Below are positions 13,049 to 23,999 of a stretch of 64,000 nt of DNA, in pieces. The DNA lies in the NCBI GenBank assembly GCA_963556255.1, contig OY744616.1, forward strand, positions 2,312,831 to 2,376,830, read 5' to 3'. The stretch's first letter is position 1. Every line of letters begins with the position of its first letter. The position numbers and the translations under genes were made by a program. The DNA is from Allolobophora icterica. Taxonomy: Eukaryota > Annelida > Clitellata > Crassiclitellata > Lumbricidae. The notes below the pieces were generated by a model. It was not told the origin of the DNA. It worked only from the letters and a program-made list of their open reading frames with translations, and did not search any database.

Positions 13049-16000
13049 TATATATATATATATGGTGTATACATATGTATATACATACATGCCACCGGAC
13101 GTTGACCTAATAGATATATATATATATATACATATATATGGAGATGGATAAATATATATATATACACTATGTATATAAACATACATATTACATACATTGT
13201 GGGGTGTGGTGGCTCAGTGGTAAGTTCGGCGCCTTGTGACCTGAGGGTTGCAGGTTCGAATCCCACTCTAGCCGCTGCGTACGGACCTTGGTCAAGTCCT
13301 TCGCTCGCAATTGCTCGTGTGCGCTTCGGCGTGAAAACTCCGACACAGTATCAAATGCTGTAGCTGGGAGCGCCTCCGAGTAGTAGTGTGGTCCAATAAT
13401 ATTGTATTCCGCCGAATAGTAAGATATGCAACTCGGTACAGCTCTAATATATAGACACATATATATGTATACATATGTATATACATACGTGTCACCTGGA
13501 CGTTGACCTAATATATATATATATATATATATATTGTTAGGGTCACACGACTGACTAGTCTTAGGATTGGCAAGGGTTATGCTTGACTGGTTTTCTTTGG
13601 CTAATAAGAGACCTCTACCGGGGAAAGGTCTACTATATAAGGATAGAGAATAGGGTGTGTGGGGGAAGACTCTGATTATACTGCCGACGGGCGTAGTCTT
13701 GTCAGAGTACTTCCTGGGGGAAGTCTCTGATGATACTGCCGACTGGCCGTAGTCTTGTCCGAGTACTTCCCGTGCATGGTAATTAAGTTACTTTCGTGAG
13801 GCTTTACACCTGTGGTGTTTGACGTTTGTTCTACACGTCTTCGTTTCTGGTCGTCAGCCTGTTGCTGCATTGAAGACCAGGTTTCTTTGGTGTTCGTTCG
13901 TGTGTGATGTGAGAATCGTTTTCCACCGTCATTCTACGGTTGGGTAATGTATCGTTATTTTGTTTGGAGAATTATACCTGTTTAAACTAGACACGAGTGA
14001 TTGAGCTTTTATTAGGATGAACTCGTTACATATGTGAGCGTCGTCCGGGATTTAAAGCGAACTCGTTACAATATATATATATATATATAATATACAGGTT
14101 CAATCTTCCTCCACTGTTTAGGGTCCTTAAGCAAATCCTTCACTCACAATTGCTCAGCACCATCGATTGATGCTTAGTCATTAGATAGTGGTGTTTAATA
14201 GATGAGTGATAACAGTGGCAATGAGTCGAGCGCTGATCCTACCGTGATGAGGTCCATTGTCAAGTTGAAGTTCTTGACGGCGTTGTCAGACATATTAAGC
14301 GAAGAGACCTTGTTGCCTCGTGACTGCAACAGATGGTGCAAGGCTGTTCCATGCGGAGCATCCGTCTACATTTACAAAACCATGCTTCATTTACTTAGCT
14401 CCTTTACAACTAACGGTCTAGCTGTGTTCGACTGTTAAGACACATAAGGGACAGACATATAGGAACAGACATATAGGGACATCCATATAGGGACAGCAAT
14501 ATAGGGACAGCCATACAGGGACAGGCATATAGGAACATCCATATAGGGACAGCCATATAGGGACATCCACATAGGGACAGACAACCAGTTGTCAATAGTA
14601 ACAGTAACAGATTAACGACATTAAAAATAATAGAAACATTTTTCTTTGTATTCACCAGGAAAACATTTTTAAAATCCTGAGGGATAGTTTCCACCTCAGT
14701 AAAAAAAAATAATTCCAACGGTCAATACAATATAAATTAGGTACAAAATAATAAAAACTTAATGGAAATTACATTTTTCAGCCTCACCAAACAACCTCAT
14801 TAAAAACACAACATTCAATAACAAAAATTGTAAAACTATTACAATGCTTAATATTTATATGGATGGTGATTGCCTTCACCACACCTGACCTGGTTTATGT
14901 TAACCCTAGAAGCTGCCTGTCCTAAGATGGTTGGAACACAATTTGAAAGCTTCTTCAAGCATTTGGTAAGTTGTGCAGTCTGTTGTGAAGTCTTAAACCT
15001 GTTGAGCTCTTCCGTTGTGAAGTTGTGGCTGAATAATGTAGTCAATTGCTACATGGGTTACAGTAGCGGAACATAAAGCAGAACACAAGGAACAGGTGAC
15101 CAGAATCTAAGGCAGGGTTTCTGCTCCTAAGTAAATTGGCCCGTTTAAATCCATTAAGGTCTTTCGTTTAAGTCCGTTTTCGCCACCTAACTAAATTATT
15201 TTAATCCCGTTTGAAGCCGCTGGTTTAAAAGAGCAGCTGTTTACGGTATATTTAAATTTACACTGAATTAAGTGCAAAACAGAGACCTCATTGGTCATGA
15301 ATATTCATTAGTTGGAACCGGCCAATCAGAAGAGTGTTTTCATTTATGTTGTTAATATTCATATTTATTACTCTGCATTTATTAAGCGCCACTACCTACT
15401 GATGAAGCATCAATCGATGGCGCTGAGCAGCTGCGAGTGAAGGACTTGCTCAAGGTCCCTACACAGTAACCAACCATCTCAGCAAAGGAGAATTGAACCC
15501 GTACTCTCTGCGTTATGTAATCTACTTCTCAAAACTCTGTCTAACTTTGTTCCAATGCCGCGGTTTGTCAGCCTGTGTTTACTTTATAAGCGAATATCAT
15601 CAAGGCGAGCACTCTAACCAATTGGCCACCGTGGCCCACCAATACCAACAACTGCTGTTGTTATGGTGATGATCTGCCGAGTACTTCAGTCATGTCCCGT
15701 GCATAATTAGAGCAGCGGCACCATAGAAGTTCTATGATTAGATTGGATGAGATTAGCATAGGATTTGATTAGATTAACAGAAGATTACTTTAAGCGCAGA
15801 GAGATCAAAGCTGTTGAGATCGGGGCAGTTATCAACAAGATAGGTGACTCCTGTGCTGTCGACACGCGTCCCGGACAGCTTGACCGATCTCAGCTTCGGA
15901 CAGTTTTCAGCAAGAAGCTTTGAAGCAGTCAAACAACAATTCATTACTACTACAAAAGAATTATAATTGCTATAATTTTTATGATTGTATTTAATATCAT

Positions 16001-17774
16001 AATTATCTAATGTCTAATAATTAATTATTTTATATTATATTTATCATCGTTCCATCTTTATTAAAACGCACCCAACCCCACCTGACCCGACTTCACCTCA
16101 CCTGACCTCACTTGAGTCGAACTGACCTCGCATGACTCGAACTGACCTCACCTGACCTCACTTGACTCGAACTGACCTCACCTGACCTCACTTGACACGA
16201 AATGACCTCACTTGACTCGAACTGACCTCACTTGACACGAAATGACCTCACTTGACTCGAACTGACCTCACTTGACACGAAATGACCTCACCTCACCTCA
16301 CTTGACTCGAACTGATCTCACCTGATCTAACACAACTTGACCCAACTGATTATCTCACCTGGACTCCGGAGTTCGTTAGGTTCTTCCACCCGGCCAGATT
16401 CACTTCCCTGAGCTGCGAGAGGTTCTTTGACTTCACGATTTCCTCTAGGACTCGCTCCTCCTGAGTGATCCACCCAAATGAGAGGTCGACCTTGCGCCAC
16501 AGGATCGACTGCTTCGACATGTCGTTCCAAAGTCGATTGACTCTCGCCACCCTTCACGAAACACAAACGCATGCGTCGCTTTGTATGTACAGCAAAGTGA
16601 AGGAATGTAATGTGAAGGGACACAAGGTCATGTGCAACAACATTCGAAACAGTCACTGAACATTGGAATATCACAAAAATCGTTGGTATATCACAATTGT
16701 CGAAAAGTTTAATTAAAGATTTATATGTATGTAAGATAAATATTAATTCACTGATCATATTAATCGATTCACTGTAGGCGACCATCGCTTGACGTCTTGG
16801 AATTTGTGATAAAGGTGCTACAGAAGTCAACAAGTCAACAAGTCATAAATTCGTAAATGGTCTAATAATCTAGCTATTAATAGATCTATTAATCAGGACC
16901 ATAAACTACACTAGGTATATTAAAAAATGTAAGTCAGTATTACTCAATATATATTCTGAAACAGTCACTGAACATTGGAATGTCACAAAAATCATTCATA
17001 GATTAGATTAGTCACAGCGTACCGACACAGAAACGGGAGCGCTCCATCACTATCAACAATCATCTTGAAGATGCTGAGCAAGATGTGCGACGGCACATGG
17101 CGTCCCCAAAAATCAAACTCATCCGTTGTTTCGGTTGGTACATCAGGTCCCTCGTTCTGACGCCTCACTGATACGTCAGCGTCTGATGTGTTGCTGTTCC
17201 TGGACAATGTTCTCTCGGTCTCTTCAAAATCCTCGTCGACATCTGGTACTTCGTACGATTCGGCAACCTTTTGTTTCTTCGCCCCTTCGGTTCCCTGTGG
17301 TTGCGACCTGTTAAGTAAGTAAGTAGTTTATTCGCCACCAAACAAAGCTATATCACAATACAAACACTACTAATTCAATGACTCACTTTGCCAGTACTGT
17401 TGCAGCTAAAAGTAGACAGACCAACTGCTTGTTAGGGTTCTATTTTGACAATACATATCGATTTAACTCTGAACCATTAGATTTCAACCTGGCATTTCCA
17501 GTGGATTAGGAGTTTTGATTTAAATTTCACTGTAAGCGACCATCGCTTGACGTCTTGGAAATTGTGATAAAGGAGCCACAGAAGTCATTTTAGATTTTAA
17601 ATTAGATAACAAATTTTTAATCTGAAAGTAATAGTAGTCTAAACAATAGAATGATAATCCTAGGTTGTCCAACACACTGACTAACCGTTTCTTTGAGCTG
17701 GTCGAAGAGTCCGATACACAGCCAGAGTCTTCGGTGCGCACGGCCTCTTCATTCACCAGAGATCTTTTTTCCAT
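9929..17774 (-). CDS. FBXL6-like: F-box and leucine-rich-repeat protein, FBXL6-like, nine coding exons
   Basis: Substrate-receptor subunit of an SCF ubiquitin ligase by family. I assembled nine coding exons: 17686-17774, 17023-17307, 16359-16551, 15789-15917, 12762-12917, 12415-12515, 11559-11712, 10933-11087 and 9929-10127. All junctions have GT donors and AG acceptors, phases agree, and the total is 1461 bases (486 codons plus stop). An AG acceptor lies 8 bases upstream of the ATG, so a non-coding first exon is likely. Residues 1-95 are acidic and low-complexity. The F-box spans about 96-150 (WGRHVP, LPFLCR across the exon 2/3 junction, LWRKVDLS). Leucine-rich repeats fill about 150-440 ([39 protein letters not shown]). 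The tail [13 protein letters not shown] resembles FBXL6. Introns are loaded with mobile elements, but exons look intact. A candidate poly(A) signal lies at 9521-9526. Confidence 0.88.
10496..10650 (-). mobile_element. SINE fragment (family 2)
   Basis: Within an FBXL6-like intron. It shares TTATTAAGC, the ATCG-ATGGC motif and AGGACTTGCTCA-GGTCCCTACACAGTAACC with 15372-15640 and, inverted, with 14093-14190. On the minus strand GGTTCAATCC resembles a B box. Confidence 0.65.
10703..10915. repeat. (ATA)n microsatellite, interrupted
   Basis: Runs of AAT/ATA triplets around 10703-10800 and 10890-10913 with a short unique insert between them. Confidence 0.9.
11366..11480 (-). mobile_element. LINE 3' UTR fragment
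   Basis: Similar to the 3' UTRs at 1885-1940 and 33715-33770 (ATTTATA then a GAGGCACTCTCAGTGACAG-type motif), so it is the 3' end of the same CR1/L2-like family, without coding sequence. Confidence 0.55.
12961..13190. repeat. (TA)n microsatellite cluster
   Basis: A long TA run (12961-13045) and several shorter ones, in an FBXL6-like intron. All open frames here are repeat artefacts. Confidence 0.95.
13200..13445 (+). mobile_element. tRNA-derived SINE (family 1)
   Basis: A-box-like TGGCTCAGTGGTAAG and B box GGTTCGAATCCC are spaced as in a tRNA promoter. The first 100 bases are nearly identical to 22001-22102. The body continues to about 13445 before a TA-rich stretch. Confidence 0.85.
13535..14070 (+). 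mobile_element. Nearly solo LTR
   Basis: A unit starting TGTTAG and ending GTTACA (13535-14030) has a TATA box at about 13632 (TATATAAGG). A 56-bp segment (GGGGGAAG, TACTGCCGAC, GTAGTCTTGTC) is repeated twice inside it. After the LTR, TGTGAGCGTCGTCCGGGATT looks like a primer-binding site, then CGAACTCGTTACA, a copy of the LTR end, at 14058-14070. The internal region was therefore deleted, leaving one LTR, a primer-site remnant and the last bases of the second LTR. The flanks are TA-rich, so target duplication cannot be judged. Confidence 0.7.
14093..14190 (+). mobile_element. SINE fragment (family 2)
   Basis: Reverse-complement match to 10500-10600 and 15376-15480 (AGCACCATCGATTGATGCTTA region), in an FBXL6-like intron. 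Confidence 0.6.
14440..14588. repeat. 18-bp minisatellite
   Basis: About eight copies of an 18-base unit of the form CATATAGGGACAGCC. In an FBXL6-like intron. Confidence 0.9.
15372..15640 (-). mobile_element. tRNA-derived SINE (family 2), possibly with an insertion
   Basis: On the minus strand, A-box-like TGGCCAATTGGTTAGAGTGC lies at about 15610-15635 and B-box-like GGGTTCAATTCTCC at about 15485-15500. That gap of about 110 bases is far larger than in a tRNA, so a short insertion between the boxes is likely. The 3' end is at about 15376. Confidence 0.6.
16080..16340. repeat. About 30-bp minisatellite (CCTCACTTGACTCGAACTGA)
   Basis: Eight or more imperfect units in the intron between FBXL6-like exons 3 and 4, starting 19 bases from an exon boundary. 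Confidence 0.9.
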
Positions 17775-17924
17775 GGCCACACCTGAAAGGAAAACCAAAA
17801 CTCAATGGACAGCACTGCTTTATTTCTACACTAATTATAACTCTATTGCAAATTTATATAGCGCCACTTCATGAGAGACTATACTAGCCTTGACTATCGT
17901 TATCCTTGTTTTCCGTGGCTTGTG

Positions 17925-18770
17925 CGTCCTAAAGTGGAAAATGCAATCTTGACTGAGTGCCTGTGCATATAAACAATATGGCTGCCACTGACTTCACTCC
18001 AACAGAGTGCTGCTACCTACCAGCCACATCCCATAATGCAATTCACTAAGTAAATAAGTAACGAACACGAACTTATATTACGAACAGAACTAAATGAGTT
18101 TATTTAAAATCATGTAGCGCATAACAACCACAAGTGCCAAAAAACACGTCCTATTCCCCCAACGCACAATCTCAGAATTACCCTTTAGAAGTCATTTGCA
18201 GAGTTCACTTTTGGTGAACTGCTAACTTAGTGCGGCACATGTTCATGACGGATCATAAGAACAATCAAAGTTAAATCAAATATTCGTTTATTTGTTTATC
18301 ACAGGTATATCCTCCAAGAAATAACCATTTCTTACGTTTGCATATATTATAATGTTCGAGGAAATTAAAGTTCATGTCACTTACTTACTTAGTGAATTGC
18401 ATTATGGGATAAGGTCGGTAGCTACCGGCGGAATTTACCCAAATAAATTTATTCTTGCCGCTATTAGTTGAGAATCAATTATGAAATTTCTGCAATGAAT
18501 ATATCCAGCTTCCACTCGCAAGTATAGCCATTAAGTCGCAAAGATATCCAGATTCCAGACTTAAGTATAGCTTTTTAATCGCACAAAACGCATAGGCTAC
18601 ACTGACCCTAACCCTAACCCCTAGGTATTCATGAATTGCTCTACGTGTTGGGATTTGGGTATATGTCTACCGGCGCTCCGTTGGAGCGAAGTTCGTGGCA
18701 ACCATATTGTTTATATATACACAAGCACTCAGTCTTCGCATTTACCCCTAAAGTAAAGGATTAAGGATAT
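17925..18770. repeat. Large nested inverted repeat upstream of the FBXL6-like gene
   Basis: An outer pair of about 90 bases (ATATAAACAATATGG core, near 17955-18005 and 18665-18720) brackets an inner pair of about 55 bases (CCCATAATGCAATTCACTAAG, 18010-18060 and 18377-18430). Likely an inverted-repeat transposon, possibly with internal rearrangement. A short CCTAACCCTAACCC at 18605-18620 is too short to be telomeric. 18771-19130 holds nothing recognised. Confidence 0.6.
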
Positions 18771-19133
18771 AGTTTAAGGATATATTGCATACAGGCTCTG
18801 GAGAGAAATTAAACAATAGGGGTTACTTTACGTCAGGTCAACATCGATACCTAGTACATTACCAATGGCGCTATACAAGTTCTAGGATTAGATTTGATTC
18901 CAAGTTTCGAAACTTGGAACCCCGACACAGAAAGTTTTTGCGATAGGGTATTTTAGGGCAATGAAAGATTCAGACTTTTCCATTTTACTTACCCGATTTG
19001 TCGCTGCTAAAACTAGATCACGGTATAAGTCAAATATTACAGAATTGCAAAACTTGTTAATAAATTGACAGTTTAACGATTTAAATTATTCGCCAAGATG
19101 TTCGCCCTGTTGCTGGATCTAGAACTCGGATTA

Positions 19134-19187
19134 CACCAGATGGCGCACGACAGATTCGCGGATTCTATTGTCGTGCGCCATCTGGTG
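19134..19187. repeat. 19-bp perfect hairpin
   Basis: CACCAGATGGCGCACGACA at 19134-19152 is exactly inverted at 19169-19187 with a 16-base loop. 19188-19855 holds only AT-rich simple repeats (TTATTA near 19670, TTCTTAAT near 19780). Confidence 0.8.
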
Positions 19188-19665
19188 ACTCGCAGATAAT
19201 AATAAAAATAATGCTCGTTATTCCAAAACAAGTTCATTGCTACGCCGAAATTTAATTTCAAATTATTTTGAGACCATGACTTCTATCAACAAGGTGCAAT
19301 CATGTTTTTGAGGGGGGCTAACAACGAGATCAAAAACTGAAGACCTTGCTCTGTCTCGCCCGAATTAGATATTTTAACATTCACTTGTTAGTCATCTTTC
19401 GTGAATAAGTAAGTAAGTATTCGTTCATTACAAAAACTAGTTTGAGACACCTCAAACCATTACAGTCAAAATCAAGAAACGTGTTAAAGCGATGATACAA
19501 CAATGAAACTATATACAAATCTATTAATAAAAATCATTTAGGATAATAGGGTCTGGTAGGCTAAAATAACATTAAAACTTTAGTAGGGCCTAGTATGCCT
19601 AGGCTATAGGCCTAATTCTCGTTCCTTTCCTAAATGGATTTTTCAAATTGCTTAATATTATTGCT

Positions 19666-19696
<31 letters not shown>

Positions 19697-19854
19697 ATTA
19701 ATAATATGTAAGAATGATTACTAATATTTAAGAATGATTCTTTTCTTTCTATAGGGCTTTGTTTTGTATTCTTAACATTAATTCTTAATATTCTTAATTC
19801 TTAATATTCTTAATTCTTAATATTGAATTTCTTGTTTTATATTCTTAATACGAG

Positions 19855-20320
19855 ACAATGATACAGCCCATTTTCCTATATGGATCGGAATGTTGGACAA
19901 CGCGAAAACAAGATGAAAGAAGAATTGAGCTGGCTGAGGAAGATCGCAGGGATTTCAAGACTGCAGAAAATAAGAAACGAAAACATAAGACAATCCTTAG
20001 GCATCAAAACAACTCGATCTGCTAGACAAAGTCGTTCAACGAAGACTCCGATGGTTTGGACATGTAGAGAGAATGCCAGTTGACAGATTCCCACACAGTG
20101 CACTACATGCAAAATTCGAAGGGAAAAGACACAATTGTAGGCAGACCAAGGATACGCTGGATAGATAATATAACTGAGGACATAACATCACTTGGACTAA
20201 CATTAAGGGGGGAAATAGACTTGACAAATGACCGAGGACAATGGAGATCATTTATTCGTAGCCCCCCCTACCCATCGCCGCCAAATGGCTGGCGTCAGGA
20301 ACTGATGATGATGATGGTGA
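19855..20320 (+). pseudogene. LINE ORF2 C-terminal fragment with ATG-type tail
   Basis: In shifting plus-strand frames one reads YGSECWTTR, LSWLRKIAGISRLQKIRNE, RRLRWFGHVERMPVDR and RWIDNITEDITSLGLTL, the ordered C-terminal motifs of a non-LTR element of the type with a GATGATGATG tail (20300-20318). It is frame-damaged and 5'-truncated. Confidence 0.8.
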
Positions 20321-20559
20321 ATGCAAGAAATGGGTTCAGAACACGAGGCGACAAGATCTTTTAAATGTGTCATGTGCAGAACTGCAGATCGAGGCTTCTA
20401 CACCATATATAGAAACCTTGGAGTAAATGCTCCATCCACGAAATAGGCGGGGGGAGATCTGTCAATGTGTTTGTCACCATTTTAGGGGGGAGGGCGCAAG
20501 GAAAGGGGAGGGCGGAAGAAGAGGGTGGAAGGGGAAGTTGCTCCAATGACTTAGGGGGA

Positions 20560-20808
20560 GGGGAATCCATGGATAGACACCTCTGGTCATGTTATCGCCT
20601 GAATAAAGGTTACGTCCTTTGTGCGGACCATTTTGAGGACAGTAAGTTTAACAACAGACAGTTTAAGAATCGGCTGACGTGGAATGCTGAACCAACAATA
20701 TTCGCTGTTCCGAATCCACCACCGCCGCGAGCACTTAAGAGGAAGCCACCAACACCGCGAACTTACCTGCCCTCTCTGTACGAACAAATGCATTTCTATA
20801 TTCTGTAA
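20560..20808 (+). pseudogene. THAP-domain fragment
   Basis: An open frame encodes YVLCADHFEDSKF followed by PTIFAVPNPPPP, which is the second half of a THAP zinc finger (CxxHF, then the conserved P). The first half (CxxxC) is not visible upstream. It could be an exon of a THAP gene or a piece of a P-type transposase. It ends near a Polinton relic. Confidence 0.6.
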
Positions 20809-20848
20809 AAAGTACGAGCTCGATTTTTCTCTTTTTCAATAAGGAATC

Positions 20849-20973
20849 CCCCTGGCAGGCTGAAATAGTTTGCTGGATCCAGACTGTAGTGTTTCATAGA
20901 TGTGGCTCTGAAGGCCTCGAAGACATCCGCTAGTAGAAGTACATCCGTGCGGAGATACAGGTCGTGATCGTAA
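20849..20973 (-). pseudogene. Relic of a second Polinton DNA polymerase B
   Basis: About 125 bases are closely similar to 37588-37713 in the polymerase gene of the main element, covering the third exonuclease motif ([15 protein letters not shown]) on the minus strand. It breaks off into unrelated sequence at both sides. It lies about 50 bases outside the left end of the main element, so it belongs to another copy. Confidence 0.85.
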
Positions 20974-21021
20974 CGTTACTATAGGCCCTACTACTAATTA
21001 TCTTATTAGTGAGTAGGCCCC

Positions 21022-21201
21022 AGTAGGGGTTAAGTAGGCGTTTCAAATCACACTCGCGAGGTGGCGTTAAGTAGGCGTTTCAACGCAGTCGCTAGGTGGA
21101 GTTCTGAAAGCTTAAAAAACCCTTACAATGAGTGAATCTGAAACACCAACCTGTTGGCGCTCTAAGGGCCTGATAGAGGAAAGGAACGGTCATTCAGGGT
21201 A
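21022..21201 (+). repeat. Left terminal inverted repeat of the Polinton
   Basis: 180 bases matching the reverse complement of 40432-40613 with few differences. It contains two tandem copies of a roughly 37-base unit, GTTAAGTAGGCGTTTCAA then CTCGCGAGGTGG or the variant CGCTAGGTGG. A diverged third version lies just inside at about 21210-21275. Confidence 0.93.
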
Positions 21202-22000
21202 GATAGGAGTGCATTGTCTGGCGCATTCGCCAGGTGGTGTTCTCAAAGCTTTTAAAAATCCTTTAAATGAGTGATGGCTTATAATGGCATAATTCATATT
21301 ACGGTGCAAAATCTAGACATATCTACGAGACGCTTTTCAATTTATTAGAGCGCATTTATGGGGTACTCAAAACAACAAAGATACACACACCTACAGACAC
21401 AGGCACCTGCAGACACACATACAGACACACATACCCGGAACTTGCCTATACTCTGTTTATAGAACAAATTAAATTTTAAGTTACAGATTCGGATAGAGGG
21501 TGAAAAATCCGGAATTTTCCGTACCTACACGGCATACTTCGCTTCATAAATAAAGAAACTACAGTGTTGGCCCACTAAAATCTTCAGCTGTGAAGATTTA
21601 AGTGGACCACGGCGGGAATCTTAACGACTGAGGAACGTGGCCACCTAGCGAGTGCGGCGTTAATACGATAGATATAACAAACCGAAATATGGATGTTTTT
21701 CAACACTCGCACAGTAGCTACATTGGTAAGAGCGTTAGGCGTGATTGTTACGATCCCAGTTCGCCTCCCGAAGGCGGCATGCAATACTTTATTTATTTAA
21801 AATCTTGGTCTATCACGGTTGGTATCCTACACTGGGACCTTAAATTGCGTGGTTCCGATCCATACGGGCAGCGGTGATGAAGATTCTCATCCGATCAATG
21901 ATCAAGGTCGAGACCATACAGTCGCTATATATATAAAAATGTACGTTTGCATGTTGCCATTTCAGGTTACACGATGAATTAATTGATGCAACCATCATTT
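21202..22000. other. Left subterminal region of the Polinton, no gene seen
   Basis: No recognised coding sequence. CA-rich simple sequence lies at 21385-21435. A possible second tRNA-like promoter (box A near 21717, box B-like GATCCCAGTTCGCC near 21750) could mark another SINE, at low confidence. Confidence 0.5.
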
Positions 22001-22102
22001 GTGGGGCGCGGTGGCTCAGTGGTAAGTTCGGCGACTTGTGACCGGAGGGTTGCAGATTCGAATCCCACTCTAGCCGTTACGTACGGACCTTGGGCAAGTC
22101 AC
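22001..22102 (+). mobile_element. tRNA-derived SINE (family 1), truncated
   Basis: Near-identical to 13199-13300, with box A TGGCTCAGTGGTAAG and box B GATTCGAATCCC. It stops abruptly where the 124-bp tandem array begins. Confidence 0.85.
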
Positions 22103-23055
22103 CCCGAAAGAAATTTTTCGTTGTCAAAAATTCATCAGACCAAAATCAATATTTCCACCGGAAACGTGCAGAAAAAGCAATTTTGTGATGTGTAAAATTT
22201 TTTCACCCAACCCCAAAAACTTTTACCCCGAAAGAAATTTTTCATTCTCAAAAAATTCATCAGGCCAAAATCAATATTTCCACCGGAAACGTGCAGAAAA
22301 AGCAATTTTGTGATGTGTAAAATTTTTTCACCCAACCCCAAAAACTTACCCCGAAAGAAAATTTTCATTGTCAAAAATTCATCAGGCCAAAATCAATATT
22401 TCCACCTGAAACGTGCAGAAAAATCGTTTTTACGCTGTGTGAAATTTTTCACCCATCCCCAAAAACACCCCAAAAGAAATTTTTCATTGTCAAAAATTCA
22501 TCAGGCCAAAATCAATATTTACACCTGAAACGTGCAGAAAAATCGTTTCTACGCTGTGTAAAATTTTTTCACCCATCCCCAAAAACTTTTACCCCGAAAC
22601 AAATTTTTCATTGTCAAAAATTCATCAGGCCAAAATCAATATTTACACCTGAAACGTGCAGAAAAATCGTTTCTACGCTGTGTAAAATTTTTTCAACCAT
22701 CCCCAAAAACTTTTACCCCGAAACAAATTTTTCATTGTCAAAAATTCATCAGGCCAAGATCAATATTTACACCTGAAACGTGCAGAAAAATCGTTTCTAC
22801 GCTGTGTGAAATTTTTCACCCATCCCCAAAAACTTTTACCCCGAAACAAATTTTTCATTGTCAAAAATTCATCAGGCCAAAATCAATATTTACACCTGAA
22901 ACGTGCAGAAAAATCGTTTTTACGCTGTGTGAAATTTTTCACCCAACCCCAAAAACTTTTACCCCGAAAGAAATTTTTCATTGTCAAAAATTCATCACGT
23001 CAAAATCAATATTTCGAACGAAATCGTGCAGTGAACGCAAATCTACGCTGAATAA
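22103..23055. repeat. Tandem array of about eight 124-bp units
   Basis: Each unit starts near ACCCCGAAAGAAATTTTTCA and includes TTCATCAGGCCAAAATCAAT and ACGTGCAGAAAAA. Units start near 22101, 22223, 22349, 22466, 22590, 22714, 22838 and 22962. The last one is the most diverged. It lies between the SINE and the first Polinton gene. Confidence 0.95.
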
Positions 23056-23144
23056 AATTTTCAGCCGGACTTTGAAATTTCAAAAACGTGACATTTTTCG
23101 TCGTTTTCTGAATACCATTTTTCGGTCACGTTTTTGGACTTGTG

Positions 23145-23275
23145 AATTATGGAAATCGGGGAACTATGGAAATCGGGGAAATACGGAAATCTGGAACCAC
23201 GGAAATCGGGGAACTGCGGAAATCGGGGAACTACGGAAATCGGGGAACTGGGGAAATCGTACGGCGGTGGCGCGG
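23145..23275. repeat. 16-17-bp minisatellite (GGAAATCGGGGAACTAC)
   Basis: About eight imperfect copies directly before the 3' end of the first minus-strand Polinton gene. Open frames across it are repeat artefacts. Confidence 0.9.
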
Positions 23276-23387
23276 TGAACTGCGGAAACTTGAGCACATA
23301 AAAAATTATAAATCCGCTAATCGTATGGTGGTGGCGCGGTCGGAACAACAACAGATTCAACGTTCCAACCACCTAGGATGAAAATTT

Positions 23388-23993
23388 TTATACTGTGGTT
23401 CGCGGAGAGGACCCAGCGCTGGTTAGTTTCTTTATTAGTTCTGCCACCATCTGGTCTTTGCTTTGACTCGGCAATTCTTTTTTTCCATTCTTGCTTTGTA
23501 TATCACGTTTCATCGTTCTATATTTCTCCTCCTCTCCCAGAATGAGCTTATACTCTTCATCGCTAATAGCCGTGTCCTCTAGCGCCCTCGAAATGTGGTC
23601 ATGAACAGTGTTTAGCTTACTCTCCGCCAAAATACAAATTTCGTCGTGTTTTGAAACTTTAGCAACAAAACTTCTACTAACAACATTTCCAATAATATCC
23701 AGAAAACTCGTCGCTATGGCCAAACTCTCCAGAACAATACCAGGAATAAAACCAATACCAGTGGCTAACATAGCTGCCCCACCCACCCCAGTTCCAAGAC
23801 TAACCAGAGCAAGGCCGGCCGAGGCCCCATTAGCCACATCTACAACCCTCTTATACTTTTTGCACAGTTGTCCTCGACTTATCGCCTCGGACCTCAGGAA
23901 TGCTTCTATTTCGCCAATCTTCTGCAGACGAAATGTTTGCGACGTCGTGTCTGACGAAATTGTTGACTCCATAAGCGTTGGGTACAAAGACAT
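23388..23993 (-). CDS. Polinton protein of unknown function with glycine-rich hydrophobic hairpin
   Basis: 201 residues from an ATG at 23993. I do not recognise a family with certainty. Residues 55-110 hold two hydrophobic, glycine- and alanine-rich segments (SLGTGVGGAAMLATGIGF and a second one), bracketed by charged helices, a layout seen in apolipoprotein-L-like and pore-type proteins. The C-terminal third is charged and probably helical (EEYKLILGEEEKY). It is the last gene of the structural cluster, 6 bases after the next gene upstream. A membrane-active or virion role is inference from the topology alone. Confidence 0.6.
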   Translation of the reverse strand: MSLYPTLMESTISSDTTSQTFRLQKIGEIEAFLRSEAISRGQLCKKYKRVVDVANGASAGLALVSLGTGVGGAAMLATGIGFIPGIVLESLAIATSFLDIIGNVVSRSFVAKVSKHDEICILAESKLNTVHDHISRALEDTAISDEEYKLILGEEEKYRTMKRDIQSKNGKKELPSQSKDQMVAELIKKLTSAGSSPRTTV

Positions 23994-23999
23994 ACTTTT

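Noticed and set aside
12847..13266. 139-residue Ile/Tyr-rich protein
   Set aside because: Produced by (TA)n microsatellite translation next to a true FBXL6-like exon.
18605..18620. Telomeric repeat
   Set aside because: Only about two CCCTAA-like units; too short to be more than chance.
22103..23055. CRISPR-like array of regular repeats
   Set aside because: The repeat units are about 124 bases and contiguous, with no unique spacers, and this is animal DNA; it is a tandem satellite.
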